A DNA stretch of 64,000 bases from Mesorhizobium atlanticum. GTDB taxonomy: Bacteria > Pseudomonadota > Alphaproteobacteria > Rhizobiales > Rhizobiaceae. How positions within the stretch are numbered: the stretch's first letter is position 1; every line of letters begins with the position of its first letter. The stretch covers positions 1 through 64,000 of the forward strand of contig NZ_QMBQ01000003.1 in assembly GCF_003289965.1 (NCBI RefSeq). The letters run 5' to 3'. Below, piece after piece: positions 37,095 to 44,824 of this stretch. Below the pieces are notes generated by a model. The model did not search any database. It worked only from the letters and a program-made list of their open reading frames with translations, and had not been told where the DNA came from. The translations under genes and the position numbers were made by a program.

Positions 37095-37967
37095 ATGGAT
37101 GCCGTCGCTCATTCCCCCGAAGATCACCGCCGGCGCGAGCTCGGCGCCTTCCTGCGTTCGCGCCGCGAGAGGCTTTCGCCCGATGTCGCCGGCATCGCTT
37201 GCGGCGCCCGGCGGCGCACGCCCGGGCTGCGGCGCGAGGAAGTGGCGATGATCGCCGGCGTCGGCACCACCTGGTACACCTGGCTGGAGCAGGGCAGGGA
37301 CGTGCGGCCCTCGGTCGAGGTGCTGTCAGCGCTCTGCCAGGCGCTGCGGCTAGACGGCGCCGAGCAGCGGCATTTGTTCACACTCGCGGGCCGCCAGCAG
37401 CCGGAGCGGCGGCGCATCGTGCAGACAAAGGTCGAAGGACCCTTGCTGCACATGCTGCAGAGCCTGGTGCTGCAGCCAGCCTATGTGGTCGGCCCGCGCT
37501 GGGACGTGCTGGCCTGGAACGACGCGGCCGTCGCCATTTTCGGCGATTATGGCCTGCTGGAGGGCGACGCACGCAACATCATCCACGGGGTGTTCACCGA
37601 TCCGCACCGGCGGCATCTTTTGGTGGACTGGGAGCAGCTGGCGCGCGCGACCCTTGCCGCGTTCCGTGCCGAGAGCGCGAAATACACCGGCGATCCGGAT
37701 TTCGAGCGGCTGATCGCGCTGATGATGCGCTCGAGCCCCGAGTTTCGCGAGTGGTGGCCGCAGCGCGATGTCGTTCATCGTCTGTCTGGCATGAAGCGTC
37801 TGCGGCATCCGATCGCCGGCGCGATGACCTTCGAGCATATGAGCCTGTCGATCGACGACGGTTCGGACATGCGATTGATCGTCTACACGCCGCTCGCCGA
37901 GCACAACTCGGTCGCCAAGCTGAAGAAGCTGCTGGACGAGCTTCCAACCGAGCGGCGCAGCGCCTGA
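37095..37967 (+). CDS. XRE-type transcriptional regulator with MmyB-like ligand domain
   Basis: 290-residue regulator. The N-terminal helix-turn-helix spans about residues 10-85 (LGAFLRSRRERLSP, then GLRREEVAMIAGVGTTWYTWLEQGRDVRPS). The C-terminal part is the MmyB-like PAS-related domain (YVVGPRWDVLAWNDAAVAIFGDY), thought to bind a small fatty-acid-like ligand. In actinobacteria and proteobacteria these regulators usually stand next to, and control, a divergent short-chain dehydrogenase, as here. The start lies directly after a TATAAT box, suggesting a leaderless message. Confidence 0.88.
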   Translation: MDAVAHSPEDHRRRELGAFLRSRRERLSPDVAGIACGARRRTPGLRREEVAMIAGVGTTWYTWLEQGRDVRPSVEVLSALCQALRLDGAEQRHLFTLAGRQQPERRRIVQTKVEGPLLHMLQSLVLQPAYVVGPRWDVLAWNDAAVAIFGDYGLLEGDARNIIHGVFTDPHRRHLLVDWEQLARATLAAFRAESAKYTGDPDFERLIALMMRSSPEFREWWPQRDVVHRLSGMKRLRHPIAGAMTFEHMSLSIDDGSDMRLIVYTPLAEHNSVAKLKKLLDELPTERRSA

Positions 37968-37982
37968 GCGATCAGGGCAGGG

Positions 37983-38624
37983 TCAGCCCTTCGGCTTCAG
38001 CCCATCGAGGAACAACTGCTCCAGAAACCGCGCCGCGTCCTCGAAGCGGCCGTCGCCGCCGCGGTCGGCGCCGAGCACGGCGCGCACCTGGACATCGAAA
38101 TCGGCATAATGCTGCGTCGTCGCCCAGATCGAGAAGATCAGATGCCAGGGATCGGTGCGGGCGATCTTGCCGGCGCGCATCCAGCCCTTGATGACGGCGG
38201 CTTTCTCGTCGACCAAGGTCTTCAACTCGCCCTCCAGCATTGGCTTGATGCGCGGCGCGCCCTGCAGGATCTCGTTGGCGAAGAGCCGGCTTTCGCGCGG
38301 GAAGTCGCGCGCCATCTCCAGCTTCCTGCGGATATAGCTTCTGAGCTCCGTCAGCGGGTCGCCGATGTCGTCCAGCTCGCGCAGCGGCGCCAGCCAGGTG
38401 TCGAGCAGGCGCTGCATCAATGTCTCGTGAATGTCTTCCTTGCGGCGGAAGTAATAGAGAAGGTTCGGCTTCGACATGCCGGCGGCTTCGGCGATCTGGT
38501 CGATGGTCGAGCCGCGAAAGCCGTTTGCGGAGAAGACTTCGAGCGCGGCTTCGAGGATCAGCTCGCGCTTTTCCTGTTGGATCCGGGTGCGGCGGGGAGC
38601 GGAGCCTTCCATCGTGTCCGTCAT
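37983..38624 (-). CDS. rutR: RutR-like TetR family regulator of pyrimidine catabolism
   Basis: 213-residue repressor resembling E. coli RutR across its length. The DNA-binding domain contains STIDQIAEAAGMSKPNLLYYFRRKEDI. The ligand domain carries TWLAPLRELDD, RRKLEMARDFPRESRLFANEILQGAP and WHLIFSIWATTQHYADF, all close to RutR. RutR releases DNA on binding uracil or thymine. The gene runs divergently from the aminotransferase gene at 38848, and RutR-like palindromes lie upstream of several pathway genes. Start ATG 38624 fixes the usual short N-terminal arm. A second regulator of the same type is at 40273. Confidence 0.85.
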   Translation of the reverse strand: MTDTMEGSAPRRTRIQQEKRELILEAALEVFSANGFRGSTIDQIAEAAGMSKPNLLYYFRRKEDIHETLMQRLLDTWLAPLRELDDIGDPLTELRSYIRRKLEMARDFPRESRLFANEILQGAPRIKPMLEGELKTLVDEKAAVIKGWMRAGKIARTDPWHLIFSIWATTQHYADFDVQVRAVLGADRGGDGRFEDAARFLEQLFLDGLKPKG

Positions 38625-38648
38625 CCTTGCAGGCCGCCGCGGTGACTA

Positions 38649-38670
38649 TCTGGACCAATTGTCTGGACCA
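38649..38670. promoter_or_regulatory. Direct repeat before the rutR-like gene
   Basis: TCTGGACCA occurs at 38649 and again at 38662, about 25-45 bases upstream of the regulator's start. The GGACCA word resembles a RutR half-site, so this may be an autoregulatory site. Confidence 0.35.
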
Positions 38671-38753
38671 GTTTTTCCTTGGGCTGTGGAGCGCGCTTTT
38701 TATGCCGCATTTCCGCTAGTAATCCCCTGACCGCCGACAGGCGGCGCTAACGT

Positions 38754-38769
38754 TTGTCCAACCGGTCAA
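38754..38769. promoter_or_regulatory. RutR-like operator upstream of aminotransferase
   Basis: TTGTCCAACCGGTCAA matches TTGACCAnnTGGTCAA at all but two specified positions. It lies 79 bases before the aminotransferase start codon, in the divergent spacer shared with the rutR-like gene. Confidence 0.6.
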
Positions 38770-38847
38770 AAATTTGCGTAGCACGAAAACGCAGCAAAGA
38801 CCAAGCGTTGGCCGCACCGAAACAGGTTACAAGGGGAAGTCTTGGCT

Positions 38848-40176
38848 ATGTCCAACCGGCTGAAAGTCACGCCGAACGATCTCAGCGCATTCTGGATGCC
38901 GTTCACGGCAAACCGTCAGTTCAAGCAGGCGCCGCGCATGTTCGTGTCCGCCAAGGACATGCACTACACGACCAGCGACGGCCGCAAGGTGCTCGACGGC
39001 ACCGCGGGCCTCTGGTGCGTGAACGCCGGTCACTGCCGGCCGAAGATCACCGAGGCGATCCAGAACCAGGCCGCCGAACTTGATTACGCGCCCGCCTTCC
39101 AGATGGGCCACCCGATCGTGTTCGAGCTGGCGAACCGGCTCGTCGACATCGCGCCGAAGGGTATGGACCATGTCTTCTTCACCAATTCCGGTTCGGAATC
39201 GGTCGAGACCGCGCTCAAGATGGCGATCGCCTATCACCGTGTCAGAGGCGAGGGCTCGCGCACCCGCCTGATCGGCCGCGAGCGCGGCTACCATGGTGTC
39301 AATTTCGGCGGCATCTCGGTCGGCGGCATTGTTTCCAACCGCAAGATGTTCGGCACGCTGCTCGGCGGCGTCGACCATCTGCCGCACACGCATCTGCCGG
39401 AGAAGAACGCCTTCTCGAAGGGCGTGCCGGAGCATGGCGCGGAGCTCGCGAACGATCTCGAGCGGCTGATTGCGCTGCATGACGCTTCGACCATCGCGGC
39501 CGTCATCGTCGAGCCGGTTGCCGGCTCCACCGGCGTCATCCTGCCGCCGAAGGGCTATCTGCAGAAGCTTCGGGAAATCTGCACGAAACACGGCATATTG
39601 TTGATTTTCGATGAAGTGATCACCGGCTTCGGCCGCCTCGGCGCGCCGTTCGCGGCCGACTATTTCGGCGTCACGCCGGATATCATGACCACCGCCAAGG
39701 GCGTTTCCAACGGCGTCATCCCGATGGGTGCGGTGTTCGTCAAGAAGGAGATCCACGACGCCTTCATGACCGGCCCCGAGCACATGATCGAGTTCTTCCA
39801 CGGCTACACTTACTCGGGCAATCCGATCGCCTGCGCCGCGGCGCTCGGCACGCTGGACACCTACAAGGAAGAGGGCCTTCTGACGCGCGGCGAGGAGCTG
39901 GCGCCGTACTGGGAAGACGCGCTGCATTCGCTCAAGGGCGAGCCGCATGTCATCGACGTCCGCAACATCGGCCTGATCGGCGCGATCGAGCTGGCGCCGA
40001 TCGCCGGCAGCCCGACCAAGCGGGCGTTCTCGGCCTTCGTCAAGGCCTTCGAGCGCGGCGCGCTGATCCGCACCACCGGCGACATCATCGCGCTGTCGCC
40101 GCCGCTGATCATCACCAAAGGCCAGATCAATGAATTGATCGACCATGTGCGGGATGTTCTGAGGTCGATCGACTGA
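38848..40176 (+). CDS. Beta-alanine:pyruvate aminotransferase
   Basis: 442-residue class III PLP-dependent omega-aminotransferase. The start MSNRLKVTPNDLSAFWMPFTANRQFK and the GTAGLWCVNAGHCRPKI segment are typical of beta-alanine:pyruvate transaminases. The PLP lysine is Lys284 in TTAKGVSNG, and the DEVITGFGRLG motif holds the aspartate that contacts the cofactor nitrogen. It converts beta-alanine, the end product of uracil breakdown, to malonate semialdehyde. The ribosome site AAGGGGAA serves ATG 38848 or TTG 38842. A RutR-like box upstream ties it to the pyrimidine genes on either side. Confidence 0.9.
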   Translation: MSNRLKVTPNDLSAFWMPFTANRQFKQAPRMFVSAKDMHYTTSDGRKVLDGTAGLWCVNAGHCRPKITEAIQNQAAELDYAPAFQMGHPIVFELANRLVDIAPKGMDHVFFTNSGSESVETALKMAIAYHRVRGEGSRTRLIGRERGYHGVNFGGISVGGIVSNRKMFGTLLGGVDHLPHTHLPEKNAFSKGVPEHGAELANDLERLIALHDASTIAAVIVEPVAGSTGVILPPKGYLQKLREICTKHGILLIFDEVITGFGRLGAPFAADYFGVTPDIMTTAKGVSNGVIPMGAVFVKKEIHDAFMTGPEHMIEFFHGYTYSGNPIACAAALGTLDTYKEEGLLTRGEELAPYWEDALHSLKGEPHVIDVRNIGLIGAIELAPIAGSPTKRAFSAFVKAFERGALIRTTGDIIALSPPLIITKGQINELIDHVRDVLRSID

Positions 40177-40185
40177 TAAGCCGGG

Positions 40186-40218
40186 CGGACATCCTTCCCG
40201 TCGAGGGAAGGGTGTCCG
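40186..40218 (+). terminator. Hairpin after the aminotransferase gene
   Basis: CGGACATCCTTCCC paired with GGGAAGGGTGTCCG around a GTCGA loop (one wobble). It lies 10 bases after the stop and between convergent genes. Without a long T run it may be a REP-type hairpin acting as terminator. Confidence 0.55.
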
Positions 40219-40272
40219 TGAATCGGCTGGGCGAGGTCGGCTAAGATGTGCCGACCTCGACAGTGGTGCGAT

Positions 40273-40911
40273 TCAGGCAGGCTGCGCGCCGATGCCGGTC
40301 AGGATCACGCGCTTGATGTTTTCCTTGGCCTCGCGCCATTGCCGGTCGGACAGGGACTTGCCGCCGTTCAGCGTCTCGATCTGGTGGCCGAAATCGGCGT
40401 AATGCTGGGTCGTGGCCCAGAGCATGTAGAGCAGATGCCGCGGGTCGACCGGGTCCATCTTGCCCTCGTCGATCCAGCGCCTGATGATCTCGACGCGACC
40501 GTCGGTCCATTCGCGAAGCGTCGATTCCATATAGTCCTGAAGCACCGGCGCGCCGTGCATCACCTCCGAGGCCCAGACCTTCGAGCCATCGGGGTGGCGG
40601 CGCGATATTTCCATCTTGGCGTCGATATAGGCGCTGATACCGTCTATCGGCCCGCGCGCGGCATCGAAGCAATTGGCCGCCTGCAGCCAGATTTCGAAAA
40701 TGTTCTGGACGACGGACCGGTAAAGCTCTTCCTTGGTGGCGAAATAGTAGTGGAGATTTGCCTTTGGCAGCCCCGCCAGATCGGCAATCAGCTGCATGGT
40801 GGCGCCGCCGAACCCGGCTTCCGCGAACACCTTTTCGGCGGCGAGCAGAATGGCCTTTTCATTCTCCCGTCTTATGTCCTGGCGCCGCATCGGACGGGTG
40901 GATTCGGTCAT
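40273..40911 (-). CDS. Second RutR-type TetR regulator
   Basis: 212-residue TetR regulator of the same subfamily as the RutR-like protein at 37983. It has the matching TMQLIADLAGLPKANLHYYFATKEELY and LLYMLWATTQHYADFGHQIE segments but is clearly diverged (for example DGSKVWASEVMHGAPVLQDYM). It is divergent from the amidohydrolase gene at 41034, with two palindromes in the spacer. It most likely represses that catabolic operon and itself. Start ATG 40911 follows GGGGGAG; an upstream ATG at 40995 would run through both operators. Confidence 0.85.
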   Translation of the reverse strand: MTESTRPMRRQDIRRENEKAILLAAEKVFAEAGFGGATMQLIADLAGLPKANLHYYFATKEELYRSVVQNIFEIWLQAANCFDAARGPIDGISAYIDAKMEISRRHPDGSKVWASEVMHGAPVLQDYMESTLREWTDGRVEIIRRWIDEGKMDPVDPRHLLYMLWATTQHYADFGHQIETLNGGKSLSDRQWREAKENIKRVILTGIGAQPA

Positions 40912-40930
40912 GTCTCCCCCAAGATTCTCG

Positions 40931-40946
40931 TTGACCGCTTGGTCAG
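40931..40946. promoter_or_regulatory. RutR-like operator 1 of the amidohydrolase operon
   Basis: TTGACCGCTTGGTCAG matches the RutR consensus except for the two outer bases of the half-sites. It lies 20 bases upstream of the TetR start codon. Confidence 0.6.
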
Positions 40947-40963
40947 CTTGTGTACTCTCAAAG

Positions 40964-40979
40964 CTGACCATACGGTCAG
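40964..40979. promoter_or_regulatory. RutR-like operator 2 of the amidohydrolase operon
   Basis: CTGACCATACGGTCAG, an almost perfect palindrome (one pair broken) centred 33 bases from operator 1, about three helical turns. The two could bind repressor dimers on the same DNA face. Confidence 0.6.
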
Positions 40980-41033
40980 GATGCAAACCACTCAAGGGGC
41001 GACAAGACCCCTAGTGAAAATGGGAACCGCAAA

Positions 41034-42284
41034 ATGGCCGCACCCGGCGAGAATCTGCGAATCAATTCGGACCGTTTGTGGGACTCCCTGATGGAGATGG
41101 CGAAGATCGGCCCCGGTATCGCCGGCGGCAACAATCGCCAGACGCTAACCGATTCCGACAAAGAGGGCCGCGCGCTTTTCAAGTCCTGGTGCGATGCGGC
41201 CGGGCTCTCGATGGGCGTCGACCAGATGGGCACCATGTTCATGACGCGCGCCGGCACCGATCCGGATGCGTTGCCGGTCTATGTCGGTTCCCACCTCGAT
41301 ACCCAGCCGACCGGCGGCAAGTATGACGGTGTGCTCGGCGTGCTCTCGGGTCTCGAGGTCGTGCGTTCGCTCAACGATCTCGGCATCAAGACGAAGCACC
41401 CGATCGTTGTCACCAACTGGACGAATGAAGAGGGCGCGCGTTTCGCCCCGGCCATGCTTGCCTCCGGCGTGTTCGCCGGGGTGCATACGCAGGACTACGC
41501 CTATGGCCGCAAGGATCTGGACGGCCTGACCTTCGGCGACGAGCTGAAGCGGATCGGCTGGGTCGGCGACGAGAAGGTCGGCGCGCGCAAGATGCACGCC
41601 TATTTCGAGTATCACATCGAGCAGGGACCGATCCTGGAGGCCGAGAACAAGCAGATCGGCGTGGTGACGCATTGCCAGGGCCTGTGGTGGTTGGAATTCA
41701 CGCTGACGGGCAGGGAGGCGCATACCGGCTCGACGCCGATGAACATGCGCGTCAATGCCGGCCTCGCCATGGCCCGTATCCTGGAGATGGTGCAGACGGT
41801 GGCCATGGAGAACCAACCCGGCGCCGTCGGCGGCGTCGGACAGGTGAAGTTTTCGCCCAATTCGCGCAACGTTCTGCCTGGTACGGTGATCTTTACCGTC
41901 GACATCCGCTCGCCAGACCAGGCGAAGCTCGACGGCATGCGCGCCCGCATCGAGAAGGAAGCGCCGAAGATCTGCGAGGGGCTCGGCGTCAAATGCTCGG
42001 TCGAGGCGGTCGGCCATTTCGATCCGGTGACCTTCGATCCGACGCTGGTCGGCCGCGTGCGCACCGCCGCCGAAAAGCTGGGCTACAGCCACATGAACAT
42101 CATCTCGGGCGCCGGCCACGATGCCTGCTGGGCGGCCAAGGTCGCGCCGGCAACGATGGTCATGTGCCCTTGCGTGGGCGGTCTCAGCCACAACGAGGCC
42201 GAGGAAATCTCCAAGGAATGGGCCGCGGCGGGCGCCGACGTGCTGTTCCACGCGGTGGTCGAAACGGCGGGAATCGTCGAATGA
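41034..42284 (+). CDS. Zn-dependent M20 amidohydrolase (N-carbamoyl-beta-alanine hydrolase type)
   Basis: 416-residue metallopeptidase-fold hydrolase. Metal ligands are visible in VGSHLDTQPTGGKYDG (His, Asp) and TNEEGARF (Glu-Glu), plus HIEQGP and a C-terminal SGAGHDA histidine. The family includes beta-ureidopropionase, allantoate amidohydrolase and L-carbamoylases. Position between a dihydropyrimidinase and a beta-alanine aminotransferase points to N-carbamoyl-beta-alanine as substrate, releasing beta-alanine, ammonia and CO2. It is followed by a RIME-like repeat and then the dihydropyrimidinase gene, probably in one operon. Confidence 0.88.
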   Translation: MAAPGENLRINSDRLWDSLMEMAKIGPGIAGGNNRQTLTDSDKEGRALFKSWCDAAGLSMGVDQMGTMFMTRAGTDPDALPVYVGSHLDTQPTGGKYDGVLGVLSGLEVVRSLNDLGIKTKHPIVVTNWTNEEGARFAPAMLASGVFAGVHTQDYAYGRKDLDGLTFGDELKRIGWVGDEKVGARKMHAYFEYHIEQGPILEAENKQIGVVTHCQGLWWLEFTLTGREAHTGSTPMNMRVNAGLAMARILEMVQTVAMENQPGAVGGVGQVKFSPNSRNVLPGTVIFTVDIRSPDQAKLDGMRARIEKEAPKICEGLGVKCSVEAVGHFDPVTFDPTLVGRVRTAAEKLGYSHMNIISGAGHDACWAAKVAPATMVMCPCVGGLSHNEAEEISKEWAAAGADVLFHAVVETAGIVE

Positions 42285-42289
42285 CCGAC

Positions 42290-42393
42290 TAGAGCATTCC
42301 ACCGTTTCACGGAAACGGTGGAATGCTCTAGTATCTTTGTTTTAACGCAATTTCGGACGGAAAACCGCTTCACACTTTTCCTGAAATTGCTCC
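42290..42393. repeat. RIME-like repeat with long hairpin
   Basis: AGAGCATTCCACCGTTTC and its reverse complement form a near-perfect hairpin (42290-42330). This is followed by the common GCAATTTCGGACGGAAAACC / TTTTCCTGAAATTGC unit shared with 27850, 59689 and 63334. It lies between the amidohydrolase and dihydropyrimidinase genes. Confidence 0.8.
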
Positions 42394-42451
42394 GGACCAA
42401 TCACCTCGCAACGCCGCTCGCAAAGAAGCGCGAAAGAACAGGGGAACAGAT

Positions 42452-43903
42452 ATGACCAAAGTCATTCGCAACGGCACCATCGTGACGGCCGACCGCACGT
42501 GGAAGGCCGACGTGCTGATCCAGCACGGCAAGATCGTCGCCATCGGCTCCAACCTGCATGGCGATCATGAGTTCGACGCGACGGGCTGCTATGTCATGCC
42601 GGGCGGCATCGACCCGCATACCCATCTCGAAATGCCCTTCATGGGCACCTATTCGGCCGACGATTTCGAATCCGGCACGCGCGCGGCACTCTCCGGCGGC
42701 ACAACGATGGTGGTCGATTTCTGCCTGCCGGCGCCGCAGCAGTCGCTGCTGGAGGCCCTGCAGATGTGGGACAACAAGACCTCGAAGGCGTCCTGCGACT
42801 ATTCCTTCCACATGGCCATCACCTGGTGGGGCAAGCAGGTGTTCGACGAGATGGCGACGGTGGTCGACAGGGGCATCACCTCGTTCAAGCATTTCATGGC
42901 CTATAAGGGCGCGCTGATGGTGGACGACGACGAGATGTATGCGTCGTTCCAGCGCTGCGCCGACTTGGGCGCGCTGCCGCTGGTGCATGCCGAGAATGGC
43001 GACGTGGTCGCAGCACTTTCGCAGAAGCTGCTCGCCGCCGGCAACAATGGCCCGGAAGGCCATGCCTATTCGCGCCCGCCGGAGGTGGAAGGCGAGGCGA
43101 CAAACCGCGCCATCATGATCGCCGACATGGCCGGCGTGCCGCTCTATGTCGTGCATGTCTCCTGCGAGCAGAGCCATGAAGCGATCCGCCGCGCCCGGCA
43201 GAAGGGCATGCGGGTGTTCGGCGAGCCGCTGATCCAGCATCTGACGCTCGACGAGACCGAGTATTTCAACAAGGACTGGGACCATGCGGCGCGCCGGGTG
43301 ATGAGCCCGCCCTTCCGCAGCAAGTGGCACCAGGATTCGCTGTGGGCCGGCCTGCAGGCAGGCTCGCTGCAAGTGGTTGCGACCGACCACTGCTCCTTCA
43401 CCACCAAGCAGAAGCGCAACGGTGTCGGCGACTTCACCAAGATCCCGAACGGCACCGGAGGGCTCGAGGACCGCTTGCCGGTCCTGTGGACGACCGGCGT
43501 CAACACCGGCCGCCTGACGATGAACGAGTTCGTCGCGGTGACCTCGACCAACATCGCAAAGATCCTCAATATGTATCCGAAGAAGGGGGCGATCGTCGAA
43601 GGCGCTGACGCCGACATCATCGTCTGGGACCCGAAGCGCAAGAAGACGATCTCGGCCAAGAAGCAGCAGTCGGTGATCGACTATAACGTCTTCGAAGGTT
43701 TCGAGGTGACCGGCCTACCGCGCTTCGTCTTCTCGCGCGGCGAATTGTCGATCGAGGAAGCGGACGTCAAGGCCAAGGTCGGCCATGGCGAGTTCGTGGC
43801 GCGTGAGCCGAACGCCGCGGTCAACCGGGCGCTGTCGACCTGGAAGGAGATTTCCGCGCCGCGCAAGGTGGAGCGTACCGGCATCCCGGCAACCGGGGTC
43901 TGA
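42452..43903 (+). CDS. hydA: Dihydropyrimidinase
   Basis: 483-residue cyclic amidohydrolase that opens dihydrouracil or dihydrothymine to the N-carbamoyl-beta-amino acid. Metal-binding residues are seen in GGIDPHTHLEMPF, HAENGD and HVSCEQSHEA, with Asp in ATDHCSF. The bridging carboxylated lysine is Lys152 in FMAYKG. A strong AGGGGAACAG ribosome site precedes the ATG. It acts between PreTA (30.9-33.6 kb) and the amidohydrolase directly upstream. A two-base gap leads to the small exported protein downstream, so they are likely cotranscribed. Confidence 0.93.
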   Translation: MTKVIRNGTIVTADRTWKADVLIQHGKIVAIGSNLHGDHEFDATGCYVMPGGIDPHTHLEMPFMGTYSADDFESGTRAALSGGTTMVVDFCLPAPQQSLLEALQMWDNKTSKASCDYSFHMAITWWGKQVFDEMATVVDRGITSFKHFMAYKGALMVDDDEMYASFQRCADLGALPLVHAENGDVVAALSQKLLAAGNNGPEGHAYSRPPEVEGEATNRAIMIADMAGVPLYVVHVSCEQSHEAIRRARQKGMRVFGEPLIQHLTLDETEYFNKDWDHAARRVMSPPFRSKWHQDSLWAGLQAGSLQVVATDHCSFTTKQKRNGVGDFTKIPNGTGGLEDRLPVLWTTGVNTGRLTMNEFVAVTSTNIAKILNMYPKKGAIVEGADADIIVWDPKRKKTISAKKQQSVIDYNVFEGFEVTGLPRFVFSRGELSIEEADVKAKVGHGEFVAREPNAAVNRALSTWKEISAPRKVERTGIPATGV

Positions 43904-43905
43904 CC

Positions 43906-44283
43906 ATGCGGGCTCTTCAACTTGCTATCGCGGCGACCGCTATGCTGGCTGCCGGCCAGGCTCTCGCCGCCGGCATCGACCTCAGCAAGCCTTATGGCGA
44001 CAAATATGGCTGCATCAACCGGAACGGCCAGGAGGTCGCCGCCGACAAGATGCTGCTTTTGACCGACAAGGAACTGATCACAGCGGCCAGCGCCTGCACC
44101 TTCAGCGACAAGCAGTCCCAGGCCGACGGCTCGCTGGTGGTGACGGCAAAATGCGAGGCGGAGGGCGAAGAGGGACAGGCGCCGACCAAGTTCACCATCA
44201 AGCGCAGCGCCAAGAACGCGAAGAAGCTGGTGGTGGCCGACGAGGGCGGCAATGTGATGGGCGAAGTCGCGCGATGCAAATGA
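43906..44283 (+). CDS. Small exported hypothetical protein
   Basis: 125-residue protein with a clear signal peptide (LQLAIAATAMLAAGQALAAG). The mature domain of about 100 residues contains four cysteines (in YGCIN, SACTF, AKCEA and ARCK), suggesting two disulfides in the periplasm. I do not recognise the family. It starts two bases after the dihydropyrimidinase stop, so it is probably translated from the same message, but nothing shows a role in pyrimidine breakdown. Confidence 0.75.
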   Translation: MRALQLAIAATAMLAAGQALAAGIDLSKPYGDKYGCINRNGQEVAADKMLLLTDKELITAASACTFSDKQSQADGSLVVTAKCEAEGEEGQAPTKFTIKRSAKNAKKLVVADEGGNVMGEVARCK

Positions 44284-44300
44284 CGGCGACCCCGTCGGGG

Positions 44301-44705
44301 TCAAGCGACGAGCCCATCCAGTTCCGGCAGCAGGACGACGCTTTCCTGTTCGTTGGGATCGGTGCGGGCGATGACCGCCGAGGACGGCGCTCCGCTCAGA
44401 TTGGCGGGCAGATGCGGCACCCCGGCCGGAATGTAGAAGAGGTCGCCGGCCTTGACGACGATGTGGTGCTCGAGCCGGTCGCCGTACCAGGTGTGGACTT
44501 CGCCCGAGAGCACGTAGATGGCCGTCTCGTGGCTTTCATGCATATGCGCCTTGGCGCGGGCACCGGGCGGCATGGTGAGAAGATGCATGCAGATGCCGGA
44601 CGAGCCGACGGTCTCGGCGGCGATGCCGGCGAAATAGCTCAGCCCCTGCTTGCCCTGATAGGTGCTTTCGGGGCGAACGAGGTGACAGGTGGGTTTAGGC
44701 GACAT
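44301..44705 (-). CDS. Cupin-domain protein
   Basis: 134-residue single-domain cupin. The metal-site motifs are GARAKAHMHESHETAIYVLSGEVHTW (cupin motif 1 with His and Glu ligands) and GDLFYIPAGVPHLPAN (motif 2 with His). It could be a small sugar- or acid-binding enzyme or a sensor; substrate unknown. The start is ATG 44705, with a TTG six bases upstream as alternative. It is divergent from the transporter ATPase at 44825 and convergent with the hydA operon. Confidence 0.8.
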   Translation of the reverse strand: MSPKPTCHLVRPESTYQGKQGLSYFAGIAAETVGSSGICMHLLTMPPGARAKAHMHESHETAIYVLSGEVHTWYGDRLEHHIVVKAGDLFYIPAGVPHLPANLSGAPSSAVIARTDPNEQESVVLLPELDGLVA

Positions 44706-44824
44706 CGGCAAGGATCCGGGCGGCGTCGATCGGGTGGGACAGGACGAGTGGAAAGCAACGCTATCATAAAATCAACCGGATTGCGGACGACGCGGCAGCG
44801 GCTGCGAAAGGCGGGCTCCAGCCA

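Noticed and set aside
44712..44824. TPP riboswitch before the NMT1-type transporter
   Set aside because: The conserved CTGAGA and ACCTGATC-type elements are absent from this spacer.
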